Below are positions 19,430-28,846 of a stretch of 28,846 nucleotides of DNA, piece after piece. Numbering within the stretch: the first letter of the stretch is position 1; each line of letters starts with the position of its first letter. Location of the stretch: NCBI GenBank assembly GCA_003427395.1, contig BFEA01000143.1, positions 1,163,830 to 1,192,675 on the forward strand, written 5' to 3'. The notes below the pieces were generated by a model. It worked only from the letters and a program-made list of their open reading frames with translations, made no database searches and had not been told where the DNA came from. This stretch comes from Chara braunii (Eukaryota; Streptophyta; Charophyceae; Charales; Characeae). The translations under genes were made by a program, and so were the position numbers.

Positions 19430-20467
19430 TTATTTTATTACAAGTGTTATCCCAATTAGTGAAGTCTGTTTATCTTTCCATACTTCAATTTTGACTAGGG
19501 TTGGTTCTGAAATCCACTCATTATTTGTTTGTGGTTTTCCTTCTGCTGATAGGGTAATCCCCAGGACCCTAAGTGGTGATGAAAGTGGGATCCAATGGAT
19601 TCTAGGCTCCTCAGGTGGCCTCACCCCTTGGTGATGGATCCACCATCCTTGAGTTTTTGTATCCCAGTTACTCCTCATGTCTGAAAGAGAGCAAAACTTA
19701 TCCATCAATCTTTTAATGGCCCTCATATTGTCTTCCGAAGCATCTGTCATTAGTGAGAGGTCATCCGCAAACAGAGAGCAAACAGGAATGGTCTCTTCAG
19801 GGATAGATGCAACTCTTACCCTCTTTATGTCCTTAGCCGCAAGGGCCTCCAACATACTGACAAAAAGAAAGGGTGCTATCGGGTCTCCTTGTCTGACTGA
19901 TCTCTCCAATGAAATTGGAGGAGCCAGATTCTCATTTATCATTACTCTTGTTGATGCTTTTGAGTGAAGTATTTGCACCCATCTTCTGAAGGATGTCCCA
20001 AAATTAAATTTCTCCATACACATATCGAGGAAGACCCAGTCTACATGGTCATATGCAAAATCTATAAAAATGAGGGCTGCATTCTGTTTGGATTGTCTGG
20101 AGTTCTTAATTAATTCATTAACTAGCAGGATATTATCTTGAACATTCCTGCCTGAGATGAAGCCTGTTTGAGTGGGGTGTATGATATGTGCTATAACTTT
20201 CATCAACCTATTCGATAGGGCCTTTGTCAATAGGTTATATACCACCGTGAGGAGGGTAATAGGTCTGTAATTACGAATATTTGTTGAGTCACCTTTCTTA
20301 TACAGTAGTGTTAGCACTCCCTGTCCAACTATCTCCCCCAATTTTCCTGTGGCCCAGACTTCTTGGTAGAAGTCCATCAGATCCTGAAAAATGTAATCCG
20401 ATATGACATCCCAGAATTCCTTGGGGAGTCCAAATATGCCTGGCGTTTTTTCTTCCTCAATCATCAT
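19430..20467 (-). pseudogene. LINE A: reverse transcriptase
   Basis: A 345-codon open stretch; coding sequence continues upstream in the same frame (KKEIWTAL). Visible motifs: EKTPGIFGLPKEFW (residues 6-19), NIRNYRPITLLTVVYNLLTK (63-82), QTGFISGRNVQDN (100-112), FIDFAYD with the motif A Asp136, RQGDPIAPFLF (motif B, 192-202) and SLFADDLSLM with the catalytic pair Asp235-Asp236. All catalytic residues are intact. It is frameshifted relative to the endonuclease. Copies element RNA by target-primed reverse transcription in family members. Confidence 0.92.
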
Positions 20468-20819
20468 CAGAGCTGTCCATATTTCTTTTTTAGTGATCGA
20501 CTTTTTAGATTTTTTCTCTGAAGGTTCGTGAGTGATTTATCTATTGGAAGAAGGAAGTCCTGAATTTCTCTCTTTCTCTGGAGTGTAGGAAGATGTTTGC
20601 ATTCTGAGGAAAAAAAACTTTTTATAAAAATTTTTTCCTATCCAGGTGCATCCAATTGTAGAGGTTTGTAAGGTTTGTTGATTCTTGTGAGGATCCACCA
20701 GAGCCTCAATGAACTCGCATCCATGATCCCTTTTGTATTATGCTTTTCCAATTTTCCTCTGATCCTAATACCTTGCCATCTATTTTCCATATAACCAAGT
20801 AATTGATTTTCTATTTCAT

Positions 20820-22055
20820 TTATTCTTTCTCTAATTGGCAGTGAAGTAGGATTATCTTCTTGATCATCCCCACTTGTTCTTGTAGCTGTTTAAGTTGTTT
20901 TTGCAAGTTGATTTCTTCAAGATGTCTTTGCGCTGCTAGCATTTTGGAATATTCATTGCATTTATGGCCTAGGAACATCAGACCGTTGTTGAAGCAGCAT
21001 ATATCATCATTTATGACCCTCTTCTGGTCTCTCCAGTAGGACCATACATCTTGTAGGTATGCTTTAAATTGATGAATGTGTAGTAGGGAAGTATTTAATT
21101 TGTAGAATCCCCTCCCTTGATCAGGTTTTTTCCTAAAGGACAGTATTATGGCACACATTGCATGATCAATACCCGGATAGACACTACGAGGAAAAATCTC
21201 AGCAATCTGTAGTGCTCCTTGAAGTTCCTCCGAGAGGAATATCAAGTCTATGTGGGATCTTGATGCTTTCACTGTCTAACTTTTTTCGAAACAAGTGAAG
21301 GTACGTTTGACTGGGTATGTACGCCTGAAAGAGTCAAAAAGATTGAAAGACTGACATAGTTCTTCTATGATTTGTTCGTCAGATTCAATATAAGCCGCAC
21401 AGGGGGAGGGGATATGCCATTGGTCAAGATGATGGTTTGGGGCTGCATTGAAATCTCCAGCCATGATGATGGGAATTCCTATTGGAAGGTGTTCTCTTGT
21501 ATTTTCAAAAAATTCCTTCCTTCCCCCAATATCATTAGGCCCGTATACGCACAGGATAATTACGATTTCTAGTTCAAACATTGCTAAAATATATACCCAT
21601 ATCCCGCCTACTTTATCTGCTTCCCAATATACCGGGTCTATCCTTGAGTCAGGAGGGAGCCAAATTGCAACCCCAACGCTACCTACTCTGGGGGCATGTG
21701 CCCTGAAGGCTTGATGGGGCCATATTGGTTTACGAGTATGATTGTGCTCTGCATTGTCTAACAAATGAGTTTCTTGGGTACAGATCGCGTCTGGCCATTC
21801 TTTACCTTCTACTCCTTTTAATTGATCATAAATAGCCTGCCGCTTGGATGGTTTGGCTGATGCCAAACCATTTACATTAAGTGAACGGAGATCGAGATCT
21901 GCTGCTCTTTTCTGTGATTTCCATTCTTTATCCCTATTATACAGCACTTCCAAAGGATTTACTGTCTCCATTACACTAATATTTCCTGTAACCCTGGTCA
22001 CTCTTATAACTACTTGAGATGTTATGTAGTTGTCCACGTGACTTTTTTTCTTCAA
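20820..22055 (-). pseudogene. LINE A: APE-type endonuclease
   Basis: The 22055-21276 frame has SLNVNGL (catalytic Asn near residue 60-62), CTQETHL (Glu95), GVAIW, CVYGPND (Tyr171) and MAGDFNAAP (Asp201, Asn203). An in-frame TAG at 21278-21276 then separates CFEKS from SRSHIDLIFLS and PGIDHAMCAI, which supply the terminal Asp/His motifs. All key residues are present apart from the single nonsense codon. After about 20870 the frame shifts toward the RT. The enzyme nicks chromosomal DNA to prime reverse transcription. Confidence 0.9.
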
Positions 22056-22173
22056 GGATGCTTCCTTGTTTCAACATACCTTTCATTAGGAGTCTGACCA
22101 GCAAAACTGTAACATCACTTTCTGTCCAGCATTCACTAGCTTTAACCTACAGCTGTTGCAATTCACTCGGTGT

Positions 22174-22922
22174 TTAATGATTAAACCAGCGCAGGTTGGT
22201 ATGCTTATTATACTCATATTTTATGAAAACATCTCTAACTGACAGTCTGTGCGGATCATTTTTTAATATCGCCATTGCTGAAGCTCCTGTCGGAAACTGA
22301 CCTTTCACAAAGTTTGCAATCTGTGCTTTGAACCGGGGCTCACTTGTCAATCTTCCCAGGACAGAAGAAAAAGTGTCTGGCGGAATGCCTTGTACTGTCA
22401 CTTCTCCGCGAAGTGCGTCTGTGAGTTCAGATAATCCCACTTCCCATCCTTTCGTCTTTTGTCTTACTGGTAAGACTAGAATTCCTGTCTTGGAGAGCAG
22501 TAGGTCAGCATGACTGTTCAAAAGGAGATGGCTTAGCTTCTGCCTCCTGCTGACCCTTTCTCCATCAGGTGGTGGGGGCCTGGGAGGTTTTTGTACACTG
22601 ATAATACAGCCTCCCAGATCGTTTTCTGCACTTCTGTTGGTTCCTCCTGCTCCCTCACCAATTCTCTATTTTCTTCTTCTGACACATAATATATTTTGTT
22701 TTCCTCTACCTTCTGCTGATTTGGCTGGTCCACAATTTGAGTTTCCTGATTCTCGTGATTTGCATATACACTTTCCTGGGATAAAGGGAGGTTAATATTC
22801 TCACTTGCGTCCATTGTCTGTACCTCTTGTGATCCCAATAGTCCTTGCTCCTCAGTGTCCGGGTCCCACTCAATGAGGAGAGACCTTTTCGGGGTTACCA
22901 CACACTGTTCTTGCTGATACAT
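22174..22922 (-). pseudogene. LINE A: ORF1 C-terminal segments
   Basis: Two frames, 22922-22533 and 22521-22174, shifted relative to each other. The first is Glu/Gln-rich and looks disordered. The second (115 codons) is a compact, mixed-composition segment ending NKHTNLRWFNH, possibly a folded C-terminal domain, which I do not recognise. It ends about 120 bases before the visible endonuclease frame, consistent with the end of ORF1. Confidence 0.5.
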
Positions 22923-22943
22923 AAATTTTTTCTCACCTGTGAT

Positions 22944-23499
22944 TTATGAAATCACCTCCTTGCAATGCGATTCTCTAATTCTCTCTCCAGTGCAGTTCGT
23001 ACTGATCTTACTAGATAGACTGTTTTCCGGATTGTGACACATCCTATCTCCCTGGATTGACCCATCTGGTGTGTCGTCCAACACTGACTGTGCCATTGAT
23101 TCGGTTGAGTTGTCCTTTTTGAATCCATGAGAGATCTCTGATTCTGCTCCTCTTCTTGCTATTATATCCAATGGCATGTTATTCTTTAGTACAGGTTTCA
23201 ACAAATCAGTGTTAAAACTCAACCCATGGAGTGGGGAAAGACTATCTGCTTGCGATAATTTCAAACTGAAATTTACCGTTGTGGAAGAGGGGGTGAGGAG
23301 GGGGCAGACGAGGATCCTTTTGTGTGTTCTGCCTTCCTTGATTCAGGGGATATTGTGCAGGGGTGAGGCTTTGTTCTTCTGAAATGTGCAGTTTATCCTC
23401 TGCCTTTCCCTCCCTGTCCACTGCCTTGTACTCTTGAGTTTGCGCTGTTCCCGGGATTTGAAACCTTTTGGTAACCACAGGCAGCAGATGATGAAACAT
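22944..23499 (-). pseudogene. LINE A: ORF1 disordered middle segments
   Basis: Two overlapping frames, 23499-23242 and 23264-22944, with a frameshift near 23250. The first continues the CCHC frame after the in-frame TAG at 23508-23506. Composition is Ser/Gln/Pro/Asn-rich with no motif. Confidence 0.45.
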
Positions 23500-23505
23500 C
23501 TGCTG

Positions 23506-24684
23506 CTAGCTCACTCCTACAGGAAGACCATGTTCCAGTGCAGTTCTCAGACTGCTGCTGGATTCCAAAAGAGGTACCAGCTCTCTATACGTCTCATCCC
23601 AAAAAGAGTCTCTCAGTCCTGGGAAGCGCAGTTTTAAATTCTCTAGTAACCATTCTGCCACATTCTGCAAGTCAGTCTCCCCCTTCCCCAGCTGTGTGTG
23701 TGTGGTTGAGTGATCTGACGTTTCTGGCAGCGGGGGGCCCCCTGGAACTGGGTCCACTTCCATGGGTTGTATACCAAAAGCATCTTTAAATGGGTCCAGG
23801 TCCATCGGGACTGCCTTTGTATCAGCTCCCATAGAGTCCACAGTTCCCATAGAGTCCACATTATTATCTTTGCCCCCCTCCTTATTATTTTCTTTTTCCT
23901 TTTGGCCCATGACACTCTTTTCTGTCCAGATTTGGTGACGTTGTTGTCTTTTATTCGTTCCCCCTTGTCCATTTGTTGAGCTGTCTGTTTGCCCCCTTGT
24001 TTCCTCCTCCCTACCAAGGGAAGTGAATCTGTTGCTAGTTGGGAGGTAGAATCTTGCTTGAGGCCCCAGACTCCCACCACTCTGTTTGGGCCGAGTACTA
24101 TCAGTGCTACTCTTTCCTTTTGAAGAGCTATTTTCCCCCCTTCCCCTTCCCCCCTGATCCCCCAACTGTGATGATGTAGATGCTTTGTTCTTTTGAGGTT
24201 GGAGTGGATGGGGGTTACGAATCATGGTCTGTACAAGGGGTTTCCGTTCAGCAAGGAGCTTTAAAGAGCGTCTGGGATCTCCCCTTCCTTCCCAGCTCCA
24301 TCCATACGGTTGCCCCCCTGCGTTTGTTTCATCCACATATACCCATCCATCGTACCCTGGAACATTTGGCAGCCACCTGTTCGGTCTATGCACATCCTTC
24401 TTAAGCGGACCCTCCGAATTAGAAGAGTGTTGGGGGTGTTGGGGGCAGGCGAATTCATTGCTCAAATGCTCGTAGGCTCTGCATTTGAAGCACCATGGTT
24501 TGAATTTGTGAGCTGTGTGTATCTGATACAGTCGGCCTCCCATCTTGAAGGGGATGATGTCATTGACCGAGAATGTGTGATCCTTGGGAAGATCTAAAGC
24601 AAGCATTATATAGTCATCTCTTTTGGCTACATATGACGATAATGAATCGATGAAATCCATGCTTGTACTGCTGGCCAAAGTCAT
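23506..24684 (-). pseudogene. LINE A: ORF1 zinc-knuckle segment
   Basis: A 392-codon frame. CFKCRAYEHLSNEFAC at residues 65-80 is a knuckle with C-x2-C-x4-H-x6-C spacing, two residues longer than the usual C-x4 end. It is preceded by a basic-hydrophobic segment (FKMGGRLYQIHTAHKFKPW) as in plant LINE ORF1 proteins, and followed by PNVPGYDGWVYVDET, shared with LINE B. A Ser/Gln/Gly-rich disordered region then carries an 18-bp in-frame duplication (VDSMGTVDSMG). The frame ends in TAG at 23508-23506. ORF1 proteins bind the element RNA. Confidence 0.75.
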
Positions 24685-24697
24685 GGATGAATGCCGC

Positions 24698-25099
24698 CTA
24701 TACCTCGATCGGTATGTGTCTCAGTTCCACCCAATAGTAGTCCTTCATTAATTGTTCCCTCCTCTCCTCCGGACTTATCTTCTTTGGTTGCCATGGGTAA
24801 ATGCGAATCTCTGATCCATCCCATCGAAGCTTCCTCCACCCATCCATTTGCACTTTGTCCTTTTCAAAGAGACTAAGAACCGTAAATACCGTAGGAGTGA
24901 TGGGTTGAATAATATAAAACTCCTGCACCGCTTCTGGACTATCTTTCATTGTTTCCAATCTTTTGCACAACCACTTTATCTTATCGTTAACTGATCTGTT
25001 CGCGCTGTCATCATTACCTAAAAGGCCACTATTGAGTGTGAGTGGCGTTAAACCATACATGTATAAATTACCCGGACTAAAAATTAATAACAAAATCAA
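24698..25099 (-). pseudogene. LINE A: ORF1 RRM-like (DUF4283-like) segment
   Basis: The frame has KIKWLCKRLE, VFTVLSLFEKDKVQMDGWRK, EIRIYPWQPKK and YYWVELRHIPIEV in the order seen in the DUF4283-like N-terminal domain of plant LINE gag-like proteins (hydrophobic strand, Trp, PW, then W-x-x-L-x-x-IP). It is one base out of frame with the knuckle segment, with the shift near 24690. Domain naming is by pattern only. Confidence 0.6.
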
Positions 25100-25254
25100 A
25101 TTGAGAATGTTTAATTAACACATTGCGATGTCGGCTCTTCGCCACCTGGAGCGGTAGTACGTTCCAAGTTACTTGCATGTTTAGTGTATACGACATCTTT
25201 GTGGGATCTTATTGACTGGGTATGATTTCATTAGCACCTTTCCCCCCCCATGCT

Positions 25255-25992
25255 CTACCACTCTCTATTCAGAAGGAAGCAAAAAAAGTGTGAGGAAGTA
25301 TGCACGTGCTGAAGATAGATTCCTAATGGAATATTCGACTCTTCAGCTGTAAGTCTTGAATCACCCACAGATGGTGTCACAATCGTTAGTGATTTAGACT
25401 GTAAAGTTTCTCTTACCTTCATTGCCCACGACGGCTGCTCGATTCCTTGTTCTGGTTGCGAAGTTTTGTGTATGGGCTCTGGCTGTTGCTTTGCCTGCTG
25501 AACTGTGTTTCTATTTTCATTAATTTTTTTCTCCTCTGTCAGCATTTCTCCCTCCACTTCCCTCATTATTAGATCCCGTGTTGGTGTTACCACCCTTTGT
25601 TCCGCTGGTTCCTTCTCCAGATCCTTCTCTGGATTGTTATCACTCCCCTCTGAGACATGCATCATTGTGTTTGAAGATGATGCTGTAATAGATGAGAAAG
25701 AAGGTTGGGAGTTACTTGTCACATCTTGTCCCATCATTACTGTCCGTCCATCTCCCCTTGTCAGCGGGCACGTCAAAGGCAACCTGGGTGACAACAATGT
25801 CCCTAGTCTCGTACTCATCTGGATCTGAGGTGTGTCTATCTGCATCGATTTTGTGGGAGAGCTGGTACTCAAGTGCCCCATCGGTCTCGCGTAAGGACTG
25901 GGGCTCAGTTGTTTAAACATCATATGTCTCATCGCCCCTTGATAAAAAATAAGGGGTTCTTTCCCCCGAACTTTCCTAAAACCCAGCTTCAT
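25255..25992 (-). pseudogene. LINE A: ORF1 N-terminal disordered segment
   Basis: A 245-codon frame, Ser/Thr/Gln/Glu-rich and probably disordered. It shares a loose pattern (VVTPTRDLIMREVE) with VVTPKRSLLIEWDPD in the C-terminal ORF1 segment at about 22890, so part of ORF1 may be internally duplicated. It is the first recognisable coding piece of LINE A; its start is not secure. Confidence 0.4.
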
Positions 25993-25999
25993 TGCACTT

Positions 26000-26960
26000 G
26001 TCTTGTAGCTCCAATACTGAAACGACTTCCCCCAGTTAAGTCCGACCCTAAGATAACGACGCTATAACGAAGCTACTGGGGGAGTGACCTTCTTAGATAT
26101 TTCAGGCAAAGTTGTTTTGAACTGTTCTTTTTGAAAAAAGAACAGAAAGAAAAAAATTAGTTTCTTCTTTCAATTTTGGCTTTTCTATTAACCAACGTTA
26201 GCTGTTTGTTATTATTATTATTATTAATTTTATTTTTTTTTAGCGCTGGCTGGGTAATAACCTCAAAAAGGAAAAAGAATGATAAATTGGGAGGAGAGGG
26301 CGAATAGAGTACGAAATATCACCCGAATTTCGCACTCCGTCGTGGACGAATCCACCACTCCTGACTTGCTGCCTTGTTATTTTCTTTCCTCCCTGATTCT
26401 TCTTTTCCTTTTTTCTTCCAGGCACCACGCCTTGTTGCCTTTCCTCTCTCCCCCACTTACTCTCTTTCCTTCCAATACATTCCACCTTCTCCTTTCTGAT
26501 TCCCCTTCCACCTTCGTTTCTGATTCCTTTTCACCTCTCTTCTCCTTTCTTTGGAGTTGCTTCCTCTTCCCTCTGTGTAGATAAAAAAATGTTGATGTTT
26601 GATCTATCCCCTCTTTCCTCCACCTAAATGAAGACTTAGATCACTTCCTTTCTCGTCACTCCAATTGAGTAAGCGATGAGACGTTTGCCATTGCTCACTC
26701 TCTCCTATCCCCTTTTTGTTCGTGCCTTAGTGATCTTCCGTTCGAAAAGGAAGAGGAAACGACTTCCGCAACATTAATCGAGAGATTACCACTTCCACCG
26801 CACGGAGCAATTCTTCCAATTACAATCCCAGATGGACCCGGTATTGGCAACGAGAAGCAGAGAAATGAGAGCGCAACTTCCACCCCCAACCTCAATAATG
26901 CGCCGGCCACCTCGTAGCGATTACTTACCGATATGTAGGGACAGTATATTCCGAACTAAA
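26000..26960. other. Low-complexity and anonymous sequence upstream of LINE A
   Basis: Contains AT-rich tracts, (TTA)n near 26208-26226, a T tract near 26231 and a pyrimidine-rich stretch at 26380-26580. It may include the LINE A 5' UTR. No gene recognised. Confidence 0.5.
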
Positions 26961-26969
26961 AAAGGAATC

Positions 26970-27265
26970 AACGCATCTCCTCCCCCCTCTTTATGGCGGG
27001 CTAACTCAACTATGCGCCGGACGAACAGTGGGCGCCAAGGAAAATCACCAAGCATCCCACCCTCCCTGTGGATGAGAACCGATCCTCCCCAATTTCTTAT
27101 TACACAGACTTCACGTTCAAAACTGGGGTCCGATCAACGCATCTCCTCCCCCCTCTTTATGGCAGGCTAACTCAACAGAGCGCCGGAGCTGTCGACGAAC
27201 AGAGGGCGTCGAGGAAAATCACCGATCCTCCCCAATCTCTTTTTACACGGACATCACGTTCAAAG
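26970..27265. repeat. Imperfect tandem repeat, about 145-165 bp
   Basis: AACGCATCTCCTCCCCCCTC followed by TTTATGGC occurs at 26970 and 27136 (offset 166). GATCCTCCCCAAT followed by a CACGTTCAAA block occurs at 27081 and 27224 (offset 143). The offsets differ because of an indel of about 23 bp. Frames are not conserved between copies, so it is probably non-coding. Confidence 0.8.
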
Positions 27266-27472
27266 CTGGGGTCCATCTTCAATATAGAACATCCTGTCCA
27301 CGATACAATTGACTACAAAAATTGCCAATCCCTCTAGATGCAACGAGAAGCTGTGTATCCCGGCGGACATATGCAATAGCTTCTACCACCCTTCGACCGT
27401 CACCGAGCGATTGAAGTCATCCCCACGACCACAATGCCACCAATCGCTACGATGCTGATGACGAGGATCCAA

Positions 27473-28186
27473 CTAGCAGACGAGAATTGAGTATCCCAAT
27501 CTGAGGACGTGGCTCCAACCAAAAGGAGAACTTTGAGTATCCCAATCACCACAATATCTCCCGACAACGAGAAACAGAGTCATGAGATAAATGCACTTGT
27601 TTCTGCATTTGAAGCAGAAGGGGTTTGTTTTCGTGGAAATGAACATATAATTTTTGTCTAAGTGGATGTCGAGGGCGAGATGGGGATTTAACAAAAATTT
27701 GGTTGGTTGTAGGATTGGGGGTTGGGATTTGACTATAAAGAAAATGTGGTCGGGGGGTTGGGAGGAGGGGGGGAGTGTGAGCAGGAGAGCATCTAGTATC
27801 ATGGCGTAGAGGTGTGGGAGGGTGTGGAGTAGGTGTCGCTGTGAGTGGTGGGCGGTGAGACTGGGGGGTGAGGGTCAGTCGGTGGGCGTGTGGACAGACG
27901 GTAGGAGGAGGGAGGTGCGAGAGGGAGAAGGGAGACAGTGTGTTGTGATAGTGTGGGAAGGGGTGGGGGTGAGGGGAGAGTTGAAAGGTGATTGGTTGTC
28001 GCTGGGTTGCGGAGGAGGGGGTCGGCTGGTGTGGAGGTGAGGATGGTAGGTGGGAGTGGGAGGAGGGACGAGGCATAATGATGGGGGAGTTGTGGCGAGG
28101 AGGTAGTGAATGGAGGGCATCCTTCGAGCGACCTGGACTTGGTTCGGACTGTGTTCATTGGTAGGATCACCATACTCTTCATACAA
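27473..28186. other. G-rich-strand tract with Pro/His/Ser-rich minus frames
   Basis: From about 27720 to 28110 the plus strand is dominated by G with T and A (GTGGGAGGG-type runs) and has very little C. The minus frames are therefore low-complexity Pro/Ser/Thr/His sequences and probably not proteins. At 27640-27590 a minus frame has PFCFKCRNK, reminiscent of a zinc-knuckle start, but no matching His and Cys follow. Confidence 0.55.
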
Positions 28187-28189
28187 ATC

Positions 28190-28846
28190 CTGCCTTAGGC
28201 AAAATGATTTAGACGATTTTGGACTATCTTCCCGCTACAATCAATTTGTGCAATCAATTTGTGCTGACGGTATTATGTCTGGTCCTTGTCTCTATTCATG
28301 TGAGTTATGTTCCCCCCTTATCCGTTTGTGCCTAGAGATAGTCTATGCTGAAAAACTGCTTCGAAATGGATGCTACAGTCAAGTGTGTGTTGCTCTTCAC
28401 ATCATTCCTCGTGATTCCTACCGCTTGATTACTAAAAACGGAATAGCGATAACCTTTTTTCGCCTTACTCTGCATTCTCTCTATTGGGAAAAGGTCGCAG
28501 ATCCTATAGCAATGCTACTCGCTAAGGAGTCAAGGACCACTCCTTCGTGTCGATTGTTGGTCCATGCGTATGCGCTGTTGATCCCCTGTCATCTTCTCGA
28601 TTTGTCGCCAGCGTGAGAGATAAGGAGCAATCTGACCTCGCGTCTTCGTTGTGTCCTGGTTTGGCATTCTCCGGACGCACTTAAACTCCACTTGAGAAGT
28701 CTTCCTCCACTTTCCTCTCTCGTACGTTCCTCTCCCTCATTCCTCTAGCTTGCTTTCCCTTTCCTTGCTTGGAAGGCATCTGCCACAAGTCCTTTTTTTT
28801 TTTCTTTTTTTTTTTCTTTTTTCTTTTTTTTTTCTTCTTTTTTTTT
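28190..28846. other. Anonymous sequence ending in T-rich tract
   Basis: A plus frame at 28110-28616 has no recognisable motif and biased composition. An exact 13-bp tandem repeat (CAATCAATTTGTG twice) lies at 28238-28263. From about 28791 the window ends in a T tract with scattered C. Confidence 0.5.

Larger units (their letters stand above)
16868..25992 (-). mobile_element. LINE A: nearly full-length inactivated non-LTR retrotransposon
   Basis: Minus-strand element ending in an A tract (19 T on the plus strand at 16868-16886, preceded in transcription order by ATAAT repeats). Order from 25992: disordered ORF1 N-terminus, RRM-like segment, CCHC knuckle, long disordered region, APE endonuclease, RT, connector, zf-RVT-like tail. 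The 5' boundary is uncertain; 25992 is only the first clear coding position. ORF1 spans about 3.8 kb, which is long for a plant LINE. In-frame TAG codons at 23508-23506 and 21278-21276, plus frameshifts, inactivate it. No target-site duplication was identified by eye. Confidence 0.8.

Noticed and set aside
27546-28076. A Pro/His/Ser-rich 176-codon minus-strand frame as a possible cell-wall protein
   Set aside because: It follows from the G-rich plus strand. No signal peptide, and all three minus frames look similarly biased.
28110-28616. A 168-codon plus-strand frame
   Set aside because: Cys/Leu-rich with no recognisable motif, no splice context and a tandem repeat inside; probably chance.

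Overview
This is a eukaryotic, repeat-dominated window with no bacterial-style operons. It has spliced-gene architecture at the left edge, many microsatellites, one large assembly gap (13132-13767), three isolated single-N positions, and decayed retrotransposons over most of its length. The plant-type LINEs (CCHC ORF1, APE endonuclease, RT, zf-RVT-like tail) and a Penelope-like element with an N-terminal GIY-YIG nuclease suggest a green-lineage genome, possibly a charophyte-type alga. That placement is inference; nothing in the window proves a species.

Layout. 1-373: (CT)n tract, then a clean phase-0/phase-0 exon of a probable host membrane-protein gene. 374-1440: intron or intergenic sequence with a long (TG)n(GA)n tract. 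1444-2043: plus-strand LINE tail fragment. 2044-4370: minus-strand LINE fragment (LINE C: RT and C-terminal region) carrying a 159-bp tandem repeat. 4483-10517: a 6.0-kb minus-strand Penelope-like element (PLE) with two 895-bp direct pseudo-LTRs, flanked on both outer sides by a (GAA)n microsatellite. 10550-11740: anonymous sequence. 11745-16850: a second minus-strand LINE (LINE B), broken by an insertion, an inverted fragment and the gap. 16868-25992: a nearly complete but inactivated minus-strand LINE (LINE A) with ORF1, APE endonuclease, RT, zf-RVT-like tail and a poly(A) end. 26000-28846: anonymous low-complexity and repeated sequence, including a strongly G-rich strand at 27720-28110.

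The most interesting system is the PLE. In transcription order (right to left) it has a pseudo-LTR, a zinc-knuckle/coiled-coil gag-like frame, a SAP-like segment, an intact-looking GIY-YIG endonuclease, a reverse transcriptase and a second pseudo-LTR. The nuclease precedes the RT, the permuted order known from the Chlamys/Naiad group and opposite to canonical Penelope. Each pseudo-LTR holds a 64-nt type I hammerhead ribozyme candidate with a palindromic minimal stem III. The two copies have decayed at different positions, and together they imply a complete ancestral ribozyme. All mobile-element reading frames here are broken by frameshifts or stops, so the window is a graveyard of elements, not a set of working genes.
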